From CAIZQW01 sp942493055 (GTDB taxonomy: Bacteria > Verrucomicrobiota > Kiritimatiellia > RFP12 > UBA1067): a stretch of 64,000 nt of DNA. Shown here piece by piece: positions 7,916 through 17,592 of the stretch. The stretch spans positions 4,712,001-4,776,000 of the forward strand of contig OW818680.1 of the NCBI GenBank assembly GCA_942493055.1, in the 5' to 3' direction. The first letter of the stretch is position 1. Every line of letters begins with the position of its first letter. A program made the translations under genes and the position numbers. The notes below the pieces were generated by a model that searched no databases, was not told the DNA's origin, and saw only the letters and a list, made by a program, of their open reading frames with translations.

Positions 7916-8791
7916 ATGCCGAACTTTAGAGAGTTTAATGTGCGCCTGAACGCGATGAGCGGGATGAGGCGCGTGACCTCGACCATGAAGATGGTCGCGG
8001 CCTCGCATTTGCATCGCGCCCAGAACGAGTTGGCGCTTCCCGTGCCCTTCAGCAAAGAGTTGAAGAAGCTGACCGCACTAGCTTCCCAGCTTCCTCCTGC
8101 CCAGAAGCACCGGCTCTGCCAGCCGCCGCCCCCCGGCCCGGCAAAGATCCTGCTGCTCGTCATGAGTTCCGACCGCGGACTCTGCGGCTCCTTTAACAGT
8201 CTCGTGGTTCACGAGGTGCGCGACTGGGTCGCGGCACAGCGTCTCGCCCGTGAGTTCACCCTCTCCGTCATCTACGTGGGGCACAAGGGGCATTCAGCCT
8301 TAAACCGCGAATGGCCGGGGTGCATGGAGCCCTTCAACCTTTCTGCGCATCCGAGCTTCCAGGAGACCGAGCCGATCTCCACCTACACGATGGAGCGGTT
8401 CATGGATGGCACCTACACCGAAGTCTGGATCGCGGGCAGCCGGTTTGTCAACACCCTGAAGCACGACCCGGAAACCCGCCGAGTCCTTCCGCTTGACCGC
8501 GCAACCGTGTGTAAGGCGCCTGATCACCAGGCTGTGATGCCTATCCTGGAACCCCTGGACGACCGGTTGCTGGTGACGATCATCCGGCTGCTCGTCCATT
8601 ACCACGTCTATCTGGCGCAGCTTCATCGCGCCGCCAGCGAGCAGGCCTCGCGTGTGATGGCCATGGAGAGCGCCACGACGAACTTGCGTGTGATGGAGAA
8701 GGACCTGACGCTGCAGCGCAACCGTGCGCGCCAGTCAGCGATTACAAACGAATTGACGGAGATTGTCAGCGGAGCCGAGACGCTGGCCTAG
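7916..8791 (+). CDS. atpG: F-type ATP synthase subunit gamma
   Basis: A 291-residue central-shaft subunit. The N-terminal helix contains RLNAMSGMRRVTSTMKMVAASHL and the C-terminal helix ends RQSAITNELTEIVSGAETLA; these two coil inside the alpha-beta hexamer. MSSDRGLCGSFN is the conserved core motif. The start at ATG 7916 is preceded by pyrimidine-rich CTTCCTACC, not a purine ribosome site, so translation may depend on coupling or the repeat spacer. Ends 11 nt before atpD. Confidence 0.95.
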   Translation: MPNFREFNVRLNAMSGMRRVTSTMKMVAASHLHRAQNELALPVPFSKELKKLTALASQLPPAQKHRLCQPPPPGPAKILLLVMSSDRGLCGSFNSLVVHEVRDWVAAQRLAREFTLSVIYVGHKGHSALNREWPGCMEPFNLSAHPSFQETEPISTYTMERFMDGTYTEVWIAGSRFVNTLKHDPETRRVLPLDRATVCKAPDHQAVMPILEPLDDRLLVTIIRLLVHYHVYLAQLHRAASEQASRVMAMESATTNLRVMEKDLTLQRNRARQSAITNELTEIVSGAETLA

Positions 8792-8802
8792 GAGAACTAA
8801 AT

Positions 8803-10227
<1,425 letters not shown>

Positions 10228-10231
10228 GAAC

Positions 10232-10504
10232 ATGGAAAACAAGACCTTTCCCTTTCGTATCCTGGCCCTCGGTGGCGAAGTCCTCCGGGGCGACGTCACG
10301 CAGATTGAAGTGAAGACCTTCGAGGGGTCGCTGGGTGTCATGGCCGGACATGAGCCCCTGGTCGCGGCCTGCCCGGCCGGCATCATCCGCATCGAGCAGG
10401 ACGGCGGCTGGGTGCGCTTCAAGGCGGAGGCGTTCCTCCTCACCGTGGAGGGCGAAACCGCCACCATCCTCACCCCTGCCGCGAAGTATGCCGGCCAGAT
10501 CTAA
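10232..10504 (+). CDS. atpC: F-type ATP synthase subunit epsilon, N-terminal domain only
   Basis: A 90-residue protein starting at ATG 10232, 4 nt after atpD. It contains the beta-sandwich with the GSLGVMAGHEPLVAACPAGII motif. It stops at AAKYAGQI, lacking the C-terminal helical hairpin (usually another 40-50 residues) that inhibits ATP hydrolysis in many bacteria. Such short forms occur in several lineages. The enzyme would therefore lack epsilon-type inhibition (inference). Last gene of the atp operon. Confidence 0.88.
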   Translation: MENKTFPFRILALGGEVLRGDVTQIEVKTFEGSLGVMAGHEPLVAACPAGIIRIEQDGGWVRFKAEAFLLTVEGETATILTPAAKYAGQI

Positions 10505-10538
10505 AGGCGGAAAGAAACGGTTTTCCTCGTTTTATCTA

Positions 10539-10568
10539 TTGCCAGGGGGAAGGGTTTGGTGTTATTGT
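10539..10568 (+). promoter_or_regulatory. Possible promoter for the EIIA-CBS/permease pair
   Basis: TTGCCA (10539-10544) and TATTGT (10563-10568), 18-bp spacer, start near 10575. The boxes are imperfect. Read-through from the atp operon is also possible because no terminator is obvious. Confidence 0.4.
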
Positions 10569-10608
10569 ACTTGCCAGAACTATCCTGTCCCTTACGAAGG
10601 ACTTTATT

Positions 10609-11547
10609 ATGCACAAAACGGCAGAAAAGCAAAAGAATGCGATCAAGCTCACCTCTTTCTTTAGCGTGGAAGACATTCTCGTACAGCAGGAGGGGCTGCA
10701 CCGGAACGCCCTGATTCGGACCATGCTCGAACATCTGGCGAAACGGCATGGCTTACAGGAGGTTGACACCTACTTCAATGCGGTGATTGAGCGCGAGAAC
10801 ACGGAAAATACGATGGTTGCGGACGGCATCGCCGTACCGCATGGACGGCTGGACGGCTTAACTAAGCCGTATGTGTGTGTTGCGACCTCCGAGCTCGGCA
10901 TCCAGTTCCATCCCGGGAGTGGCAAGCCCGTACACCTGGTGCTGATGGTGCTCATCCCGCGCGAACAGCCTGCGTTTTATCTCCAGATTCTGCGCGCGTT
11001 GGCGACCATCATGCGGGACCGGGATGCGCCGCAGGCCATTGCCCGCCTGAAAACCCCCGAAGAGGTCATGAAGTTCTTTGAACGGTCTGGCATGACGCTG
11101 CCGAGCCATGTCTGCGCAGCCGACATCATGTATGATCCGCAGATCGTGCTACAGAGCAACGACAGCCTGAAGGCCGCGATAGATTGCTTTATCTGCAAGA
11201 ACGTTGCCGAGATACCGGTTGTGGACCGTGACGGGGATATGGTCGGTGTGGTCAGTGCAGGGGCGCTTCTGAAGGTCTGCCTGCCAGACTACCTCTTGTG
11301 GATGAACGACCTCTCGCCGATCATTAATTTTGAGCCCTTTGCGAATGTCTTGCGCAAGGAGCAGAGCGCCTGGCTCTCCGACATCCTGGCCACGACCTAC
11401 TCCTCTGTTCAGGTCGGATCTCCAGCGGTGTCTGTCGCGGCCGAGTTGACGCGTAAGAACGCCTCCCGGTGTTACGTGCTCAACGATAAAAAACTGGTCG
11501 GTGTCATCGATCTTCCTGTGTTTCTCAACAAAGTATTCCGTGAGTAA
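10609..11547 (+). CDS. PTS EIIA-type domain fused to CBS domains
   Basis: A 312-residue cytoplasmic protein. Residues about 15-160 form a fructose/nitrogen-type EIIA domain with the phosphorylatable histidine H78 in GIAVPHGR. Residues about 165-312 form a CBS pair (HVCAADIMYDPQIVL then IPVVDRDGDMVGVVSAGALL). No EIIB or EIIC lies nearby, so it is unlikely to transport sugar and more likely regulates the permease 7 nt downstream. EIIA domains next to SLC13/antiporter genes are a recurring arrangement. The physiological signal is unknown. Confidence 0.85.
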   Translation: MHKTAEKQKNAIKLTSFFSVEDILVQQEGLHRNALIRTMLEHLAKRHGLQEVDTYFNAVIERENTENTMVADGIAVPHGRLDGLTKPYVCVATSELGIQFHPGSGKPVHLVLMVLIPREQPAFYLQILRALATIMRDRDAPQAIARLKTPEEVMKFFERSGMTLPSHVCAADIMYDPQIVLQSNDSLKAAIDCFICKNVAEIPVVDRDGDMVGVVSAGALLKVCLPDYLLWMNDLSPIINFEPFANVLRKEQSAWLSDILATTYSSVQVGSPAVSVAAELTRKNASRCYVLNDKKLVGVIDLPVFLNKVFRE

Positions 11548-11553
11548 TGCCCT

Positions 11554-13065
11554 ATGCAAAGTGAAACTGGAAAGCCCTCTCATCTTCGGACGCTCCTCAA
11601 ATTGGGAGTGATGGTGCTGGTGGTGGCAGCGACAGGGGGAGTCACCCGCCTTCTGGGGATTGCGCCGACCGGCCTCTCGCAAGTCTCGGTCTGCACATTT
11701 GTCGGGGTTATCTGTACGACGTTGCTCTTTTGGGAGCAACGTGTGGCGGTGACCTTTCTTGGCATTTCAATTCTCATTGGCTCCCGGGCGATGAGCCTGC
11801 ATGGCCTCTTGCGGGCGACCGAGTTGGACATCATCTTCTTTCTGATCGGCATGATGATCATTGTCGGCGCGCTGAAGGATCTCGGGTTCCTTACCTGGGT
11901 CATTCAGCTCATCATCAATCAAAGGCGCATGACCGGTACGGCCTTTGTCGTTATCTTGTGCCTGCTTTCCGCCATCCTTTCAAGCGTTGTGGGTGAAGTC
12001 TCCTCGATTATTGTTGTCTTGGCGCTAGTCTTCCAGGTCTGTGAAACCTTAAAGGTCAGGACGACGCCCTTTGTGCTGATGGCGGTGCTCTGTACCAATA
12101 TCGGTTCTGCTGCGACCATGCTGGGCAATCCGGTCGGTATCTTTATTGGCAACAAGGCGGGGTTCACCTTCAGCCAGTTCATCCTCGGGGCGACGCCCAT
12201 TGCGCTGGTCTCCCTTCTGGTGACGATGGTCACCTTGCTGATCTGGTATCACAAGGATATCCGAGACATGACAGAGCAGATGGAGCTTCACCGGGTGCAC
12301 AACCAGGGGTTGGGACCCCTGCTGCGAATCCCGCACCGGAGAGGGGTGCTCGTCCTTCTGGCCACCATCGGGATCATCGTCTTCCATCACCAAATCGAAA
12401 CCTTTCTGGGGCTGACAGGGGCTGACAATAAGAATGCCTTCCTGATTGTGACCCCGCTTGTGATCGCCGGCATTCTGATGCTCTGTAGCCCTAAAAGGGC
12501 TCGTCATTATGTTGAACACGACGTCGAGTGGTGGACGCTACTCTTCTTCATGCTGCTCTTTGCAATCGCTGGATCGATGGAAGAGCAACATGTCACCCGG
12601 AATATGGCTGATCAGTTAAGCGCGCTTGTCAAAGGTGGGCCAAAGATGATGGTGCCCTTCGTGCTCCTTCTCTCCTCCTTGGGGTCCGCCTTTGTGGACA
12701 ACATTGTCTTTGTGGCAGCCTTCACGCCTGTGATTCAGGCCCTGGTCGAGCGGTCGGCCGACTTCTCCGTGCTCTGGTGGACACTGCTGTTCGGCGCCTG
12801 CTTTGGTGGCAATATTACTGCCGTGGGATCCACGGCGAATATCATTGCGCTGGGTGTGCTTGAAAAGCGTGCCCATGCGCATATCACCTTCTGGGAATGG
12901 CTCAAGATCGGTTCGGTCATCGGCCTGCTCACGGGATTGGTCGCCTGGGGCATGTTGATGATCATGCCTGTGCAACAGCCCTCTGCCCGTAACGGGATAC
13001 AGGCAAAAGAGGAGGTCAGAGGGGAGATGCCCTTGCATGAGCCCATGCTCTCTCCGTCAGAATAA
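11554..13065 (+). CDS. SLC13/ArsB/NhaD-type ion permease
   Basis: A 503-residue protein with about 11-12 membrane helices of the ion transporter superfamily. Two pseudo-repeats carry the family signatures: TNIGSAATMLGNP in the first half and GGNITAVGSTANIIALG in the second. Members move Na+/H+, dicarboxylates, sulfate or arsenite. Helix content and motifs do not settle which. Pairing with an EIIA-CBS protein suggests regulated sodium or anion transport (inference). Downstream lies the inverted-repeat element, not another gene. Confidence 0.8.
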   Translation: MQSETGKPSHLRTLLKLGVMVLVVAATGGVTRLLGIAPTGLSQVSVCTFVGVICTTLLFWEQRVAVTFLGISILIGSRAMSLHGLLRATELDIIFFLIGMMIIVGALKDLGFLTWVIQLIINQRRMTGTAFVVILCLLSAILSSVVGEVSSIIVVLALVFQVCETLKVRTTPFVLMAVLCTNIGSAATMLGNPVGIFIGNKAGFTFSQFILGATPIALVSLLVTMVTLLIWYHKDIRDMTEQMELHRVHNQGLGPLLRIPHRRGVLVLLATIGIIVFHHQIETFLGLTGADNKNAFLIVTPLVIAGILMLCSPKRARHYVEHDVEWWTLLFFMLLFAIAGSMEEQHVTRNMADQLSALVKGGPKMMVPFVLLLSSLGSAFVDNIVFVAAFTPVIQALVERSADFSVLWWTLLFGACFGGNITAVGSTANIIALGVLEKRAHAHITFWEWLKIGSVIGLLTGLVAWGMLMIMPVQQPSARNGIQAKEEVRGEMPLHEPMLSPSE

Positions 13066-13093
13066 TAACGAGAGCGGACGGGTGTCCCCCATC

Positions 13094-13583
13094 GGTGTTA
13101 AGCTAAGGAGCGATATTTTTTGCCAACACCAAAGGACTGAAAATATACAACGTTTTGTAGTTAAAGACTTTACCGCAAAAACCGCAAAAAGATTGCACGG
13201 CTATAGGGGCCCGGCGAACCCGCACGGGTTCCATTAATCCGCCTCACCCGTGAATAAGCACGCGCAGAGGACAAGTGTATACACGATGTCCGAACGCTCG
13301 CTTAAGGCTTGCTTGCAAGAGCGATGAGCGTCAGCGATAGAGCGGCAATACACGGACGGCGGAATGGATAGCCGCGCAGATGAATACTGGTTTCATTTTC
13401 ATCAGCAAAAAACAAGTTTTTTGCTGATGAAAATTGAGTTGATCCCGCGCAAATGTTCGCTCCGCCGTCCATGTATTCATGGGTGAGGCGGGCCAACGGA
13501 ACCCGTGCGGGTGCGCCGGGCCCCTACATTTGCGCTCTTCTTCGCGGCTTTTGCGAAAAAGTATTCATTCTTAGCTTAACACC
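13094..13583. repeat. 490-bp nested inverted-repeat element (MITE-like)
   Basis: The ends are a perfect 14-bp terminal inverted repeat: GGTGTTAAGCTAAG at 13094-13107 and its complement at 13570-13583. Inside is a 53-nt arm pair (13204-13256 with 13474-13526) matching at about 45 positions. Then comes a 10-bp pair GGACGGCGGA/TCCGCCGTCC (13354-13363, 13461-13470). At the centre is a perfect 19-bp hairpin (13395-13434) with a 2-nt loop. No transposase frame is present. It resembles a non-autonomous mobile element or a large structured RNA. No target duplication is clear. Confidence 0.7.
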
Positions 13584-13592
13584 TACGGGCGG

Positions 13593-13603
13593 CCCCCCCC
13601 CCC
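13593..13603. repeat. Poly-C tract (C11) upstream of pckG
   Basis: Eleven consecutive C, 38 bp upstream of the pckG -35 box, just outside the right end of the inverted-repeat element. Potentially slippage-prone. Confidence 0.85.
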
Positions 13604-13640
13604 GTGCTCCATGGAAAACTAAAAAAGATTTTGTTTTGGG

Positions 13641-13669
13641 TTGCGGATGCATTTCCGAATCGTTATACT
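13641..13669 (+). promoter_or_regulatory. Promoter of pckG
   Basis: TTGCGG (13641-13646), 17-bp spacer, TATACT (13664-13669); start expected near 13676, giving a leader of about 60-75 nt. Confidence 0.7.
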
Positions 13670-13750
13670 AATGCGCCATCTTTTGCACGAGTCGTGCCTG
13701 TTGCGCGCTTCGCATCGCAGGAGATCAAATAATGCACAATGAGGTTAACC

Positions 13751-15688
13751 ATGGCCTGCAAAAAAACAGCCAAATGCAATTGCACTTGCTCCACGACTGC
13801 CAAGACGACAGCCAAGAAGGCTGTTGCAACTAAACTCCCGACCCAGCATGAGGAATTGCTGGCCTGGGTGACGAATTTTGCCAAACTCACACAAGCCAAG
13901 AATGTGGTCTGGTGTGACGGTTCCAAGAAGGAATACAACGAGTTGTGCGACCTGATGGTGAAGGTCGGCGTCTTTACCAAGTTGAATCCAAAGAAGCGTC
14001 CGGGCAGCTACCTGGCCCGCTCCCACTGGTCGGATGTCGCGCGCGTCGAAGACCGCACCTACATCGCTTGCACACGTAAAGAGGATGCTGGACCGAACTG
14101 CAACTGGATTGACCCCACAGAGCTGAAGAAGACCATGACCGCGGTCTACAAGGGTTGCATGAAGGGCCGCACGCTCTATGTGATCCCCTTCTCCATGGGG
14201 CCGATCGGCTCCGATATCGCCAAGATCGGCGTCGAACTGACCGATTCCCCGTATGTGGTTGTCAATATGCATATCATGACGCGCGTCGGAACGAAGGTTC
14301 TGAAGCAGCTCGGTGCGAAGGGCGAATATATCAAGTGTTTGCACTCCATCGGCTCCCCGCTGAAGGCTGGCCAGAAGGACTCCTCCTGGCCCTGCGCACC
14401 GATCGACAAGAAGTACATTGCTCACTTCACAGAGACCAGCGAAATTTGGTCCTTCGGCTCGGGCTATGGAGGCAACGCGCTCCTCGGCAAGAAGTGTCTC
14501 GCGCTCCGCATCGCCTCGTACATGGCGAAGCAGGAGGGCTGGCTGGCTGAGCACATGCTGATTTTGAAGCTCACCTCGCCTGAAAACAAGTGCTACAATA
14601 TCGCGGCGGCCTTCCCGAGCGCCTGCGGCAAGACCAACCTCGCCATGATGGAACCCAAGCTTCCGGGCTGGAAGGTCGAGACCATCGGTGATGATATCGC
14701 CTGGATGAAGATCAAGGAAGATGGCCGTCTCTGGGCGATCAATCCCGAAGCCGGTTTCTTCGGCGTTGCGCCAGGGACCTCCATGGATTCCAACCCGAAC
14801 GCGATGCGTACGATCACCAAGAACACCATCTTCACCAACTGCGCGCTGACCGACGATGGCGACATCTGGTGGGAAGGCATGGGCGTACCGCCTCCGGCAC
14901 ATGTCGTCGGCTGGAAGGGTGATGACTTGACCTTGAAGGTCAATGAGCAAGGCAAGAAGGTCTATGTCAACGCCAAGGGCGAAGAGGGCCCGGCCGCACA
15001 TGCGAATGCCCGCTTCACAGCGCCGGCGACGCAGTGCCCCGTGATCGCCGCCAACTGGGAAGATCCAGCAGGCGTGCCGATCGACGCTTTCTTGTTCGGC
15101 GGACGCCGTCCGACCGTCATTCCTCTGGTCAACCAGGCCAAGGATTGGACGCATGCGGTGTTCATGGGTTCCGCAGCAGGCTCCGAGACCACGGCTGCCA
15201 ACCTCAGCCAGATCGGCGTTGTCCGTCGTGACCCGATGGCGATGTTGCCGTTCTTCTCCTACAACACCGGTGACTATCTCTTGCACTGGCTCACGATGCC
15301 GCTGCGTACGGATGCGAACAAGCTCCCGAAGGTGTTCTTCACGAACTGGTTCCGCAAGGACGAAAAAGGCTTTATGTGGAACGGCTTCGGTGACAACGCA
15401 CGCGTCCTGAAGTGGGTCTGCGAGCGTATCGAAGGCAAGGGCAAGGCCAAGGAGACGGCAATCGGTTTCCTCCCGACCCCGGATGCACTCGACATGAACG
15501 GTTATGTGGATAAGAACCGTGATGCAGCTTGCATGAAGGCCACGATGGAAACGCTTCTCTCCGTCGACAAGGAAGGCTGGAAGAAGGAGATCGCAACGGT
15601 CGCAGAGTCATACGCAAAGTTCGGCAACCGTCTCCCGTTTGCGCTCAAGGCAAAGCTGGCGGAAATCAGCGCGGATCTGAATAAGTAA
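13751..15688 (+). CDS. pckG: Phosphoenolpyruvate carboxykinase (GTP)
   Basis: About 645 residues, GTP-type PEPCK. The kinase loop FPSACGKTNLAMM, the metal site GDDIAWM and FLFGGRRP are present and length is normal. It interconverts oxaloacetate and PEP; in fermenters it often runs toward oxaloacetate. The start is uncertain. ATG 13751 has GAGG 6 nt upstream, and in-frame ATG 13739 is also possible. The strongest ribosome site (AGGAG, 13719-13723) best serves an out-of-frame ATG at 13732. The first 30 residues are an odd Cys/Lys/Thr/Ala-rich extension before the conserved part begins at LPTQHEEL. Confidence 0.95.
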   Translation: MACKKTAKCNCTCSTTAKTTAKKAVATKLPTQHEELLAWVTNFAKLTQAKNVVWCDGSKKEYNELCDLMVKVGVFTKLNPKKRPGSYLARSHWSDVARVEDRTYIACTRKEDAGPNCNWIDPTELKKTMTAVYKGCMKGRTLYVIPFSMGPIGSDIAKIGVELTDSPYVVVNMHIMTRVGTKVLKQLGAKGEYIKCLHSIGSPLKAGQKDSSWPCAPIDKKYIAHFTETSEIWSFGSGYGGNALLGKKCLALRIASYMAKQEGWLAEHMLILKLTSPENKCYNIAAAFPSACGKTNLAMMEPKLPGWKVETIGDDIAWMKIKEDGRLWAINPEAGFFGVAPGTSMDSNPNAMRTITKNTIFTNCALTDDGDIWWEGMGVPPPAHVVGWKGDDLTLKVNEQGKKVYVNAKGEEGPAAHANARFTAPATQCPVIAANWEDPAGVPIDAFLFGGRRPTVIPLVNQAKDWTHAVFMGSAAGSETTAANLSQIGVVRRDPMAMLPFFSYNTGDYLLHWLTMPLRTDANKLPKVFFTNWFRKDEKGFMWNGFGDNARVLKWVCERIEGKGKAKETAIGFLPTPDALDMNGYVDKNRDAACMKATMETLLSVDKEGWKKEIATVAESYAKFGNRLPFALKAKLAEISADLNK

Positions 15689-15703
15689 GCTGCCTGATTC
15701 AAA

Positions 15704-15741
15704 AAAAAAGGGTTCGGGGTTTTGCCCCGAGCCCTTTTTTT
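15704..15741. terminator. Bidirectional rho-independent terminator between pckG and ech operon
   Basis: GGGTTCGGGG and CCCCGAGCCC pair around a TTTTG loop (one G-U pair). The stem is flanked by A9 on the left and T7 on the right, so it works for pckG and for the convergent ech operon. Confidence 0.93.
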
Positions 15742-15783
15742 GTGCCTGCGTTGTTCAACGCCAAGCAAGGGATCCTCGGACCT

Positions 15784-16113
15784 CTAGAAGGTCTCCATTT
15801 CCTTGGTCACCGTCGGGATGCCATGATCCCCTGTGAGATGGAGGCATTTCTTCGGGCAGACTTCGACGCAGTAGCCGCAGGAGATGCAGCGCAGGCGGTC
15901 GATATTCCACTTCTTATTGACCTTGTCGACATCCAGAGCCTGTGTCGGGCAGCGCTTGTCGCACAAGGTGCAGAAGATGCAGTCGGAAATCTTGACATCG
16001 AGACGACCCCGCGAACCGGGACATATTTTCCTCGGCTCAAACGGATAGTTGGTCGTGACTGGCGTACGGAACGTCCACGCCAGAATCAATTTTTTCATTT
16101 GAAAGAATGCCAT
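15784..16113 (-). CDS. echF: Ech hydrogenase ferredoxin-type subunit
   Basis: A 109-residue polyferredoxin with two 4Fe-4S motifs, CIFCTLCDKRCP and CISCGYCVEVCP, as in EchF/NuoI. It passes electrons from soluble ferredoxin to the small subunit on the cytoplasmic side. Start at ATG 16113 with GAGAGG about 7 nt upstream; an upstream in-frame start would overlap echE. Last gene of the operon, ending before the shared terminator. Confidence 0.9.
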   Translation of the reverse strand: MAFFQMKKLILAWTFRTPVTTNYPFEPRKICPGSRGRLDVKISDCIFCTLCDKRCPTQALDVDKVNKKWNIDRLRCISCGYCVEVCPKKCLHLTGDHGIPTVTKEMETF

Positions 16114-16117
16114 AAGT

Positions 16118-17197
16118 TTACCTCTCCGTGCAGCTGATGCAAGGGTCAATAGTCAGGACCAGAACCGGAACGTCGGCCAATTCGCAACCCGCCAGCATCT
16201 TGACCAGCGGCGGCACATTGGCGAACGTGGGGGTACGGGCGCGGAAGCGGGCCAGGTTCTTGGTGCCGTTGCCCTTGATATAATAGACCACTTCGCCTCG
16301 GGGCTGCTCGACGCGCGAGAAAAATTCACCGTTGGGGGTGCCAGTCACCTTGACAGCGATTTCACCTGCAGGGATCTTCGCCGCGGCCTGGCGGATCAGG
16401 TCAACCGACTGGAACAGCTCGGCACAACGCACCGCGCAACGGCTATAGGAGTCGCCTTCGGTTCTCATAATCGGCTCGAAATCGAGCTCGCCAAAAGCAG
16501 CATATTTCAGCAGGCGCATATCATCAGCCACGCCGCTGCCGCGCAAGGTCGGCCCGACTGCGCCCAGCGAAATGGCGTCGGCTTTGGAAATGACGCCGAC
16601 GCCGCAGAGACGGTGCTTGACCGAGTTGTCGTTCAGGAAGATATCGGTGATCAGGCGCATCTCTTTTTCAATCACGTCCATCTGTTTGAGCAGCCAGGTC
16701 ATCTGCTCCGGTGAAATGTCGCGGCGGGCGCCGCCCACGCGGCAGGAGCCGAAGATGACGCGTCCGCCGGTCGTGGCTTCGATGATGTTCAGAACCTGCT
16801 CGCGCACCCGCCAGCTGTGCATGAAGAGCGATTCGAAGCCGAAGGCATCGGCCATCAGCCCCGCCCACAGCAGATGGCTGTGAATGCGGGAAAGTTCGCC
16901 CCAGATCGTGCGCAGATACTTGGCGCGCGTCGGGATCTCGATCTTCATGATCTCTTCAACGCCCTGGCAGTACGTCTGGCCATGGATGAAGCTGCAGATG
17001 CCGCAGATGCGTTCAGCGATATAGACGAACTCGACGTAGTCTTTCTTCTCAACGAGTTTCTCAAGTCCGCGGTGGATGAAGCCGATGGACGGGACAGCCT
17101 CGACCACTTTTTCGTCTTCGACCACCAAGTCGATATGAATCGGCTCCGGAAGCACGGGGTGCTGCGGGCCGAAAGGAATGATTGTGCGAGTGCCCAT
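16118..17197 (-). CDS. echE: Ech hydrogenase large [NiFe] subunit
   Basis: A 359-residue catalytic subunit of a group 4 energy-converting hydrogenase. The N-terminal nickel ligands are in RICGIC (C65, C68) and the C-terminal ligands in DPCISC (C353, C356). The protein ends at TER three residues after the last Cys, so there is no cleavable C-terminal peptide, as in Ech and unlike uptake hydrogenases. GGAGG lies 10 nt before the start, overlapping the end of echD. Both Cys pairs are intact, so it should bind Ni rather than being a complex I 49-kDa relative. Confidence 0.95.
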   Translation of the reverse strand: MGTRTIIPFGPQHPVLPEPIHIDLVVEDEKVVEAVPSIGFIHRGLEKLVEKKDYVEFVYIAERICGICSFIHGQTYCQGVEEIMKIEIPTRAKYLRTIWGELSRIHSHLLWAGLMADAFGFESLFMHSWRVREQVLNIIEATTGGRVIFGSCRVGGARRDISPEQMTWLLKQMDVIEKEMRLITDIFLNDNSVKHRLCGVGVISKADAISLGAVGPTLRGSGVADDMRLLKYAAFGELDFEPIMRTEGDSYSRCAVRCAELFQSVDLIRQAAAKIPAGEIAVKVTGTPNGEFFSRVEQPRGEVVYYIKGNGTKNLARFRARTPTFANVPPLVKMLAGCELADVPVLVLTIDPCISCTER

Positions 17198-17199
17198 AG

Positions 17200-17592
17200 T
17201 TATTTGACCTCCGGTTTGGCCGGGGAAGGGATGGATGCCGGCGCAGTGTCTTGAACAAACGGATGCTTCATGGCGGTCTTGTAGAACGTGCCTTTGAAAT
17301 CAAGGACATTACCATCGACCTGAACCCCGAAGAGATCGCTGATCTCGTTCTCGTAGGTGAAGGCGCACCAGTAGATACTGCTGACGCTCGGAACACGCGC
17401 TCCGATTTTGGGCTGGAGGAAGCGGAAGTTCACAAAGGCGCGGTTGAGGTCAAAGCTGTAGTCGAGCTGGAGCTCTTCGCCCAGGCGCGTCACGCAGATC
17501 TGGACCAGTCGATAACCTTGGTCGCGCATCTTGCGCGTTTCAGCCACCAGCGTTTCGGGCGTGACGGCGATAATAGTCTGTTCTTCAATCAT
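17200..17592 (-). CDS. echD: Ech hydrogenase NuoC-like subunit
   Basis: A 130-residue protein related to the 30-kDa (NuoC) subunit of complex I. Characteristic elements are YRLVQICVTRLGEELQLDYSF in two short halves and YENEISDLFGVQ. It supports the junction of large and small subunits. Its start overlaps the stop of echC. The C-terminal tail is Pro/Ala-rich and short. Confidence 0.85.
   Translation of the reverse strand: MIEEQTIIAVTPETLVAETRKMRDQGYRLVQICVTRLGEELQLDYSFDLNRAFVNFRFLQPKIGARVPSVSSIYWCAFTYENEISDLFGVQVDGNVLDFKGTFYKTAMKHPFVQDTAPASIPSPAKPEVK

Larger units (their letters stand above)
13066..13750. other. 685-bp gene-free interval before pckG
   Basis: Contains the 490-bp nested inverted-repeat element (13094-13583), an 11-C run (13593-13603), the pckG promoter (13641-13669) and an alternative overlapping start region. 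Short frames inside are non-conserved in appearance and follow the palindromes, so none is called as a gene. Confidence 0.75.

Noticed and set aside
13094..13583. CRISPR array or IS with transposase at the inverted-repeat element
   Set aside because: Repeats are inverted and nested, not spaced direct repeats, and no frame long enough for a transposase exists.
13745..15286. Long open frame (513 codons) on the minus strand across pckG
   Set aside because: Lies antisense to a fully conserved PckG, has no ribosome site or family resemblance, and is the usual shadow of a G/C-rich codon pattern.
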